Made by a program: the position numbers and the translations under genes. Below are positions 7,198 to 12,706 of a stretch of 12,706 nucleotides of DNA, in pieces. The notes below the pieces were generated by a model, which did no database searches, had not been told where the DNA came from, and saw only the letters and a program-made list of their open reading frames with translations. The stretch lies in NCBI GenBank assembly GCA_002701745.1, contig NZWZ01000052.1:3606-16311 (forward strand), in the 5' to 3' direction. Source of the stretch: Flammeovirgaceae bacterium (GTDB lineage: Bacteria; Bacteroidota; Bacteroidia; Cytophagales; MED-G16). The number at the start of each line of letters is the position of its first letter. Positions within the stretch are counted from its first letter, which is position 1.

Positions 7198-8175
7198 TTA
7201 TCTATACATAACGCTTTTTACAGCTTTTAAACCCTTTTCAACATTAGGTATTATCTCTTTAATTAATGTAGGAGCGTAATGGAACGGAACATCTTCGCAT
7301 GTAATTCTATGAACAGGTGCATCTAAGTAATCAAAAGCAAATCTTTGAATATGATGACTAATTTCAGATGAAATCGATGCTAGTGGCCACGCTTCCTCAA
7401 TAATTACTAATCTGTTAGTTTTCTTTACTGAGTTCACAATACTTTCAAAATCTATAGGTCTTACTGACCTTAAGTCAATTACTTCAATATTTATACCCTC
7501 TTTCTGTGCTGCTAAATATGTTTCTTCTGCTACTTTCATCATTTTACCAAATGATACAAGTGTTACGTCATTTCCTTCATGCACAATTTTTGATTTACCT
7601 ATAGGAATTATATACTCTTCCTCAGGTACTTGACCCTTATCTCCATACATTAGCTCTGACTCCATGAAAATTACTGGGTCGTCATCTCTTATTGAAGTTT
7701 TTAGTAGTCCCTTTGCATCATATGGGTTTGAAGGCACAACAACCTTTAGTCCTGGGGTATTAGCGTACCAGTTTTCAAAGTTTTGAGAATGTTGCGCACC
7801 TAACTGACCAGCATTTCCTGTCGGTCCTCTGAATACGATAGGAATATTAAATTGTCCACCTGACATCTGATACATTTTAGCAGCTCCATTTATAATCTGA
7901 TCGATAGCAACTAATGAGAAGTTGAAAGTCATATACTCTACTATAGGTCTAAGACCGTTCATTGCAGAGCCAACCCCAATTCCACTAAAACCTGTTTCTG
8001 CAATAGGAGTGTCAATAACTCTTTCAGGACCAAACTCATCAAGCATCCCTAAGCTTACTTTATAAGCACCATTATATTCTGCAACTTCTTCTCCTATAAG
8101 ATATACATTTTCATCTGCTCTCATCTCTTCTATCATCGCCTCTCTAAGTGCTTCCCTAAATTGAATTTCTCTCAT
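7198..8175 (-). CDS. pdhB: Pyruvate dehydrogenase E1 component subunit beta
   Basis: This is the beta subunit of the thiamine-diphosphate-dependent E1 of the pyruvate dehydrogenase complex, which decarboxylates pyruvate and reductively acetylates the E2 lipoyl group in the cytoplasm. The 325 residues are typical. Visible hallmarks: LIGEEVAEYNGAYKVS at 26-41, the cofactor-contacting Glu60 in DTPIAETGFSGIGVG, the FRGPTGNAGQLGAQHSQ loop at 115-131 with the conserved His129, then PGLKVVVPSNPYDAKGLL and the C-terminal transketolase domain (VTLVSFGKM, IDLRSVRPID, VIIEEAW). The alpha subunit and E2 are not in the window; E1 beta standing alone is common in flavobacteria. A 2-oxoisovalerate E1 beta is the main alternative but the sequence reads as PdhB. 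The ATG at 8175 lies only 5 nt after a TATTTTTG box, within the tail of the upstream terminator. Confidence 0.95.
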   Translation of the reverse strand: MREIQFREALREAMIEEMRADENVYLIGEEVAEYNGAYKVSLGMLDEFGPERVIDTPIAETGFSGIGVGSAMNGLRPIVEYMTFNFSLVAIDQIINGAAKMYQMSGGQFNIPIVFRGPTGNAGQLGAQHSQNFENWYANTPGLKVVVPSNPYDAKGLLKTSIRDDDPVIFMESELMYGDKGQVPEEEYIIPIGKSKIVHEGNDVTLVSFGKMMKVAEETYLAAQKEGINIEVIDLRSVRPIDFESIVNSVKKTNRLVIIEEAWPLASISSEISHHIQRFAFDYLDAPVHRITCEDVPFHYAPTLIKEIIPNVEKGLKAVKSVMYR

Positions 8176-8180
8176 GGGTG

Positions 8181-8188
8181 CAAAAATA
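8181..8188 (-). promoter_or_regulatory. Candidate -7 box of pdhB inside terminator U-tract
   Basis: The minus strand reads TATTTTTG followed by CACCC and the pdhB ATG. The box fits TAnnTTTG and its TA/T bases are part of the T-run of the hairpin terminator at 8194-8215. A start 5-7 nt downstream would give a leaderless pdhB mRNA. The -33 position falls in the hairpin stem, and no TTG is seen there. Confidence 0.45.
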
Positions 8189-8215
8189 AAAAAAAGGCCT
8201 CTAAATAGAGGCCTT
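8183..8215 (-). terminator. Intrinsic terminator of OmpA-like lipoprotein gene
   Basis: On the minus strand an 8-bp perfect stem AAGGCCTC / GAGGCCTT (8215-8208 with 8201-8194) encloses TATTTA and is followed by a T-rich run TTTTTTTTATTTTT that overlaps the last stem bases. It lies 24 nt after the stop of the OmpA-like gene at 8239, exactly where its terminator should be. In the plus direction the T-run is much weaker. Confidence 0.9.
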
Positions 8216-8238
8216 AATTTTAAAAAAAAACTAATTTT

Positions 8239-10044
8239 TTAATTCATTGCTGCTTTTACAGCATCAGAATAGTTAAGGAATTCTACATCATTAACTACTC
8301 TATCTTTAAACTCTGCACCATCTCTTTTGCTAAATGCTTCGCTCAAATGAGATGTTATACTACCTGCGTCTCCTTCTCTTGCAGCAATAATAGCATGAAC
8401 ATAGTCTAAACCACCATTTTCTTCAATATTCCACTCTGCTAGACGTTTTCTTAGAGAAGTCATCTCTGATTTAGCACCCGCTAAATCGCCAGACATAACT
8501 TTTAAGATACCTCTTCTCCACATTGCCCAGCCATTGTTTGGTAATGTATTTAGAGTAGACATTGCTCTATCGTATTCACCAAGAGGAATTGATAATGTCC
8601 CTTTTGACATTGCGGCTGCATTTTTAGCATTTGAAAGATCTAGTTTTTCAGCATTTAGAACATGCTCATAAGCTAATTCCCAATCATAATTCATTGCAGC
8701 AATTGCAGCAAGATTAAGATGCGCTTCAGCATTTTCTTTCTTATTATTAGAAATATCTAACTGCGTCTTAGCAGCTTCTAATAGCTTAAGTCTAGTTTCT
8801 GAACCTTCTTCTTCTTCTTTAGCTAACATGATATGTACTGCACCAAAATCATTATGCGCCTGCCATGTTCCTCCCCATTTGACAGCTGCACCGTAAATAG
8901 ATGCCTTTTCATTTAAATCAGGAGTAAGTCCACCAGCAAAAAGTAACTCACCATGAGATAGTGCTTCAGAAGAGGCCTCACCACTAACAATATTCTGAGC
9001 TATTGCTAATATCTCATTATTAGGTTTCTTTTCTATAACAGTAGTAACTTCAGTTCTAGCTGTTCTTAGATCAGGATAAACTTCTTTCATTAATGTTCTA
9101 TAAGAACTTAATTTAGATAGAGACTTTTCTTTATCTACAAAAGATCCACCTCCGTTTATGATTGAACCAATTTTAGATCTATCGCTCTGAGATAGAGAAT
9201 TTGAAGCTCTTAATGCTCTTCTTAGAGCATTCCAGTTTTCAACAACTGGTACAAGTTCAAAACCAATTTCTTCAGCTTCCCCTTTGTAATCATATCTATC
9301 CATTTCAGCTCTGTAATATTTTTCAATTGCTGCAGCTCTTCTACCAGCTAAAGATTCATTAACCTTTGTAGAACCTTCAGGAGAGTGAGCACCGGTGACA
9401 TTAACACCTTTTGTTACATTCTTTTCAGCAACAAATGCAGAAAATTGTTCTCCTCTATCACTTTTCTTTTCAGAGCCTCTTAAGTATGCGCTTCCTTGAT
9501 TAAAATAAAAATCAACTGTAGTAACTTCAGTCTCTTCAGCATCTGTATAACCAGGGTATGCCGTTGGAGTTGGAAGATTAGTTGCTCTAGTTAAAGTTAT
9601 TGTTCTATTTACTCCATCAGCTAGTGCGCTAGATTTTGTATCTAAACTTTTACCTGTTGCAACAACTTTTGCAGTTCCTTTTACATTTAGTTTTCCTAAA
9701 TCTCCACCCATAGTTGAACTATTATATGGAATGCTTAATGTTTTTGTAGATTTAGTTACAGACGAAAGACTATTAGGATAGTCAGATGCCTTAAACTCTA
9801 TTGATCCTACGCTATTACCCTCAAAATCAAAATTTAGAGTATAACTTGTTCCTTTTGGTAACATACCTTTAGGTAATGTTGATTCAACATTAAAAGAAAC
9901 ACTAGATCCGGCAAGTTCAATAGGATTTGGATTAACGTTAATTTGTTGTTGTTCTGATAATGCTATCATTTTCTTGAGTGGATTACACCCAGAAATCATA
10001 ATTAGAACAACAAGACATAATTTTAAAATATTAAAATTCTTCAT
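8239..10044 (-). CDS. OmpA-like / TPR lipoprotein, cell envelope
   Basis: A 601-residue lipoprotein (lipobox ISGC, Cys20). Three parts can be seen. Residues about 35-155 are beta-rich and Ig-like. Residues about 173-245 form an OmpA-like periplasmic domain: VDFYFNQGSAYLRGSEK, then VTGAHSPEGSTKVNESLAGRR. Residues about 340-600 are helical with TPR-like pairs (AEAHLNLAAIAAMNYDWELAYEHV, written here in parts as NLAAIAAMNYDW and ELAYEHVLNAEKLD; also AMSKGTLSIPLGEYDRAM). In classical OmpA domains GHTD supplies the Asp that binds diaminopimelate; here the matching stretch reads GAHSPEG, so the Asp is replaced while the NxxLxxRR helix remains. The SPEG variant is widespread in Bacteroidota envelope proteins. 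It probably anchors or scaffolds surface structures. Single-gene unit: own TAnnTTTG box upstream, strong terminator downstream. It differs from PorE, which has WD40 and carboxypeptidase-regulatory domains. Confidence 0.82.
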   Translation of the reverse strand: MKNFNILKLCLVVLIMISGCNPLKKMIALSEQQQINVNPNPIELAGSSVSFNVESTLPKGMLPKGTSYTLNFDFEGNSVGSIEFKASDYPNSLSSVTKSTKTLSIPYNSSTMGGDLGKLNVKGTAKVVATGKSLDTKSSALADGVNRTITLTRATNLPTPTAYPGYTDAEETEVTTVDFYFNQGSAYLRGSEKKSDRGEQFSAFVAEKNVTKGVNVTGAHSPEGSTKVNESLAGRRAAAIEKYYRAEMDRYDYKGEAEEIGFELVPVVENWNALRRALRASNSLSQSDRSKIGSIINGGGSFVDKEKSLSKLSSYRTLMKEVYPDLRTARTEVTTVIEKKPNNEILAIAQNIVSGEASSEALSHGELLFAGGLTPDLNEKASIYGAAVKWGGTWQAHNDFGAVHIMLAKEEEEGSETRLKLLEAAKTQLDISNNKKENAEAHLNLAAIAAMNYDWELAYEHVLNAEKLDLSNAKNAAAMSKGTLSIPLGEYDRAMSTLNTLPNNGWAMWRRGILKVMSGDLAGAKSEMTSLRKRLAEWNIEENGGLDYVHAIIAAREGDAGSITSHLSEAFSKRDGAEFKDRVVNDVEFLNYSDAVKAAMN

Positions 10045-10088
10045 GATATTATTATTAGTTCTTTTTATTTAAGCTTAAACTTAGGTGA

Positions 10089-10096
10089 CAAAAATA
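10089..10096 (-). promoter_or_regulatory. Candidate -7 box of OmpA-like lipoprotein gene
   Basis: The minus strand reads TATTTTTG, a perfect TAnnTTTG. The predicted start near 10082-10084 gives a leader of about 40 nt before the ATG at 10044, unlike the leaderless layout of ffh and pdhB. No TTG -33 motif is seen. Confidence 0.45.
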
Positions 10097-10126
10097 CATA
10101 TTTTTATCGATTTTGGTAATAAATAA

Positions 10127-11143
10127 TTATAAATCGCTATACCTTTTCTTACCAAGCAAATAATATTTTATTGGAATAATTATCTCATCTTCAAATGATT
10201 TCCTCTTTATTAAATTCCTATTATTAAAAAGAAAATATGGAATTCTAATTAAAATGTAGATATATGCCTTTAATACTGAGATAAAATGAGTTATAGATTT
10301 TTTTGATATTAGAAGAAATAAACTGGCAAATAGGTCAAATAAAAATCTTACTGGAAGTTTAAATAGTAACTTAAATCTTGATTCATTTTTTAGTATCATT
10401 ATAAGATTATTTCTAAAATTTAAATATGTTTTTTTTGGATTTTCATATTTTAGAGTTCCTCCTCCTAAATGGTAAACCTTACTATCCGGAAAACAATAAT
10501 TAGAAAAATTTAATCCCTTTATTCTCCAACATAAATCAATCTCCTCCATATGAGCAAAAAAGCTTTCATCAAATCCTCCAAGTTCTTTAAATAATTTATT
10601 TCTAATCATAAAACATGCACCTGAGGACCAAAATATTTCTTTGGAGCTATTGTACTGACCTTCATCTTTTTCAACATGATTAAATATTCTTCCTCTGCAG
10701 AAGGGATAATATAAAAAATCTAAATATCCCCCTGATGCTCCTGCATATTCGAAATGATTTTTCTTTTCAAATGATAAAATTTTTGGTTGACAAGATCCTA
10801 TGTCTTTATCTTCTTCAAGTCCTAAATACATAGGTTTGAGCCAGTTTTCAGATACTTCAACATCATTGTTTAATAATACTAAATACTTTAAATCTATTTG
10901 ACTAAGTCCAATATTATATCCCTTAGCATACCCATAATTTTTTTTATTTTGAATGATATTAACTGATGGATAATTTTTTCTGATAAAGTTTACAGATTCA
11001 TCATTTGAATTATTATCTATCACATATAATTCAGATATTTTTTTGTCTGAATACTTAACTACTGATGGTAAAAATTTTTTCAAATAATTTATACCATTAT
11101 AGTTTAATATTGCTACTGCAATTCTCTTTTTTGGTTTAATCAT
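10127..11143 (-). CDS. Glycosyltransferase family 2 (rhamnosyltransferase/WbbL-like)
   Basis: A 338-residue GT-A glycosyltransferase that probably adds a sugar from a nucleotide donor to a surface glycan or lipid at the cytoplasmic face. Motifs seen: VAILNYNGINYL at 10-21 (donor-binding start of the fold), YVIDNNSNDES at 40-50, the DxD-like LLNNDVEV at 90-97, and the acceptor-site GGFDESFFAHMEEIDLCWR at 189-207 with the conserved ED/EID acidic residues; HLGGGT at 225-230 is typical of this WbbL-like subgroup. The C-terminal third contains hydrophobic stretches (about 266-281 and 288-306) that could lie against or cross the membrane. Its ATG overlaps the ybaB stop as ATGA, so translation is likely coupled. 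The acceptor and donor sugar cannot be read from sequence. Confidence 0.92.
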   Translation of the reverse strand: MIKPKKRIAVAILNYNGINYLKKFLPSVVKYSDKKISELYVIDNNSNDESVNFIRKNYPSVNIIQNKKNYGYAKGYNIGLSQIDLKYLVLLNNDVEVSENWLKPMYLGLEEDKDIGSCQPKILSFEKKNHFEYAGASGGYLDFLYYPFCRGRIFNHVEKDEGQYNSSKEIFWSSGACFMIRNKLFKELGGFDESFFAHMEEIDLCWRIKGLNFSNYCFPDSKVYHLGGGTLKYENPKKTYLNFRNNLIMILKNESRFKLLFKLPVRFLFDLFASLFLLISKKSITHFISVLKAYIYILIRIPYFLFNNRNLIKRKSFEDEIIIPIKYYLLGKKRYSDL

Positions 11144-11469
11144 TTAAATAGGTTACCCATATCAAATCCAGGAATATTAGGTATAATGTCACCCGTTTTT
11201 TCTTTCATATAATCTTTGATTTTGATATCAATTTCTTTCAAGGCTTTATTTGATGCAGCTACTACTAGATCCTGAACCATATCTTTTTCATTTAAAATAC
11301 TTTCATCAATTTCTACTGATATCAATTCTTTTTTCCCGTTGACTACTACTTTAACTAAGCCAGCGCCAGAATCAGAGCTTACCTCTATAGTATCAAGCTC
11401 GTCTTTAATTTTTTTCATTTTTTCTTGAGCTTCTTTAAGCTTGCCCATCATTTTCATCATATCTAGCAT
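11140..11469 (-). CDS. ybaB: YbaB/EbfC family nucleoid-associated protein
   Basis: A 109-residue protein of the YbaB/EbfC family: homodimeric DNA-binding proteins that coat the nucleoid and affect gene expression. The N-terminal helix is Met/Lys-rich (MMKMMGKLKEAQEKMKKIKD at 4-23), followed by the core strand segment SDSGAGLVKVVVNGKKE at 32-48 and VEIDESILNEKDMVQDLV, then the helix AASNKALKEIDIKIKDYM. The tail ends NIPGFDMGNLFK, as in many family members. Length is normal. In proteobacteria the gene sits with dnaX and recR, but here it lies between a T9SS client and a glycosyltransferase, starting 7 nt after the former's stop and overlapping the latter by 4 nt, so its expression probably depends on the upstream gene's promoter outside the window or on an unseen internal one. 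Confidence 0.93.
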   Translation of the reverse strand: MLDMMKMMGKLKEAQEKMKKIKDELDTIEVSSDSGAGLVKVVVNGKKELISVEIDESILNEKDMVQDLVVAASNKALKEIDIKIKDYMKEKTGDIIPNIPGFDMGNLFK

Positions 11470-11476
11470 AATCTTA

Positions 11477-12706
11477 CTATTTAATTAACAAAACCTTACC
11501 ATTAACATTAACCCACTCATCATCTTTTTTAAATTCTATTTTATAAACATAAACATCTTGAATTATTTTACCTTTAAAATAACCATCCCAGCCTAAATTA
11601 ATATCATAAGACTCAAAAACTTTTTCACCGAATTTATTGAAAATAATCATTTTATAATCAGTCACTTGTGAGGGAAATGGTTGAAAGTAATCATTTAATC
11701 CATCATCATTTGGTGTAAATGCATTTGGTATTGGTATAGGATTGAAATTATTATTACTGACTAAACAAAACCTATTAGATATTGACTTTTTATCTTCATT
11801 ATAGCCAATGACTTGATAACAGTACTCTTTATTCTTTATAATACCTTTATTATCTAAAAATTTATCTTCCTTAATTGTATTTATTTTGTCACCGTCCCTA
11901 AGAACAGATAATGAGTCGAATTGACCATTGTAATTATACTCTAAATTAATTCCCTCTTCATTTTCAAATACATTCAAATAAATTAGGCAAATTTCATCTT
12001 CTATAGTTTGTCCATTACAACCGTATTTTTTTAAAATTTTAATACATCTACTATTAAAACTTTTGTTAGTAAATTCTAGATTAGAATGATTGAAGTATAG
12101 AAAAGAGGGTGAGAAGTATACAGAGTCAATTTTGTCATCAATTATAATTTCATAATTGGTGCTTTTTTCAGGATTATAAGTAATTTCAAACTTCGTTTTA
12201 TCGTCAGATAAAACAACCGAATCTATAATATTTGTTATAGTATTTTCAATTGGAACAAATTTAAAGTCATACTTATAACAGTTTTTCTCATTATTATTAA
12301 ATACACCAATAATATACCCTTCAACCGTATTATTATTATCTAATAATCCACCATAATCTAAGGTATTTATTCCATTATTTAAATCACTTTGATAATTACC
12401 TTTAATATATAATTTATAGCCGTCATAATAATCATCATCAATATTAATTTCGATAGAGTAATTACTACAATTTCTAAGATCAATATTTATGTCCTTGATT
12501 TCGTGTGCCTCTATTTCTAAAACATCAATCTTTTCAACTCCATCTTGATTTATTGCCTGTGCAATAACATATTTCCCCTTAGAATTATAGGTGTAGGATT
12601 TTCCAGACGAAGGATTAAATAAATTATTAGTTGTATTGTAATTAAAGTCATATTGTACAACACTAACTGATGAATCTACATTTTCAGAAATTATCTCAAT
12701 TTGTAA
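11477..12706 (-). CDS. T9SS-exported multidomain surface protein, C-terminal 409 residues (type B sorting domain)
   Basis: The frame is open from the right edge of the window, so this is the C-terminal part of a larger protein; TTG 11977 is internal, not the start. Reading from the edge: a PKD-like beta module (about residues 1-68, with the KGKYVIAQAINQDGVEK pattern), three fibronectin III-like modules (about 75-152, 155-243, 245-318), each with cysteines (80/143, 221/230/240, 296/314), and a gliding-motility-associated C-terminal domain at about 324-409: IPNAFTPNDDGLNDYFQPF, FNKFGEKVFES, GWDGYFKG, QDVYVYKIEF. That last domain is the type B sorting signal of the type IX secretion system, which exports proteins to the cell surface or medium. 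Such proteins serve as adhesins or extracellular scaffolds; the actual activity would be in the missing N-terminal part. The gene probably leads the unit with ybaB and GT2. Confidence 0.92.
   Translation of the reverse strand, partial: LQIEIISENVDSSVSVVQYDFNYNTTNNLFNPSSGKSYTYNSKGKYVIAQAINQDGVEKIDVLEIEAHEIKDINIDLRNCSNYSIEINIDDDYYDGYKLYIKGNYQSDLNNGINTLDYGGLLDNNNTVEGYIIGVFNNNEKNCYKYDFKFVPIENTITNIIDSVVLSDDKTKFEITYNPEKSTNYEIIIDDKIDSVYFSPSFLYFNHSNLEFTNKSFNSRCIKILKKYGCNGQTIEDEICLIYLNVFENEEGINLEYNYNGQFDSLSVLRDGDKINTIKEDKFLDNKGIIKNKEYCYQVIGYNEDKKSISNRFCLVSNNNFNPIPIPNAFTPNDDGLNDYFQPFPSQVTDYKMIIFNKFGEKVFESYDINLGWDGYFKGKIIQDVYVYKIEFKKDDEWVNVNGKVLLIK

Noticed and set aside
8239..10044. Identification of the OmpA-like/TPR lipoprotein as the T9SS component PorE
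   Set aside because: PorE has TPR, WD40-like, carboxypeptidase-regulatory and OmpA domains in that order; here the order is Ig-like, OmpA-like, TPR and no WD40 is seen.
10108..10136. CGATTT / AAATCG inverted repeat between the glycosyltransferase and OmpA-like genes
   Set aside because: Six-base AT-rich arms with a 17-nt loop; too weak for a terminator and it overlaps the end of the glycosyltransferase gene.
1..12706. tRNA, rRNA, CRISPR arrays, IS elements, attachment sites
   Set aside because: Looked for cloverleaf-like stretches, direct repeat arrays and terminal inverted repeats; none seen, and there is almost no non-coding space.

Overview
The window looks like a piece of a small, AT-rich Bacteroidota chromosome, most likely a marine-type flavobacterium. 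Supporting signs: a C-terminal type IX secretion (gliding-motility) sorting domain, several lipoproteins with short Bacteroidota-style signal peptides, SusC-type TonB plug sequences, a SusB-like GH97 enzyme, TAnnTTTG promoter elements and no clear Shine-Dalgarno sequences. Genes are tightly packed: no gap reaches 100 bp, and many neighbours overlap by 4-19 nt. No rRNA, tRNA, CRISPR array, insertion sequence or prophage was seen.

Layout. (1) 1-868, minus: N-terminal part of a GH97 glycoside hydrolase lipoprotein, cut by the left edge. (2) 926-2567, plus: three overlapping genes, namely an unknown exported protein with a small beta domain and glycine-rich hydrophobic segments, a small cysteine-containing lipoprotein, and a DUF1295 (steroid 5-alpha-reductase-like) membrane protein. 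Two of the three appear to start at TTG. (3) 5784-2564, minus: a YfhO-family multi-pass membrane protein followed by two tandem paralogous 128-residue lipoproteins made of little more than a TonB-receptor plug core. This is the most unusual unit in the window. (4) 5869-7197, plus: ffh (signal recognition particle GTPase), facing the end of pdhB with no gap. (5) 8175-7198, minus: pdhB (pyruvate dehydrogenase E1 beta). (6) 10044-8239, minus: an abundant-looking OmpA-like/TPR lipoprotein that ends in a strong intrinsic terminator. (7) 12706-10127, minus: the C-terminal 409 residues of a T9SS-exported multidomain protein, then a YbaB/EbfC nucleoid-associated protein, then a family 2 glycosyltransferase.

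How it fits together. Most of the window concerns the cell envelope: glycan degradation (GH97), membrane glycoconjugate enzymes (YfhO, GT2), surface lipoproteins, and a T9SS client. Housekeeping genes (ffh, pdhB, ybaB) are interspersed. Transcription signals were read by eye. All three intergenic regions longer than 60 bp that lie upstream of ffh/yfhO, pdhB and the OmpA-like gene hold perfect TAnnTTTG boxes. Those of ffh and pdhB lie only 5-7 nt before the start codon, which predicts leaderless or nearly leaderless mRNAs. The pdhB box sits inside the U-tract of the upstream terminator.
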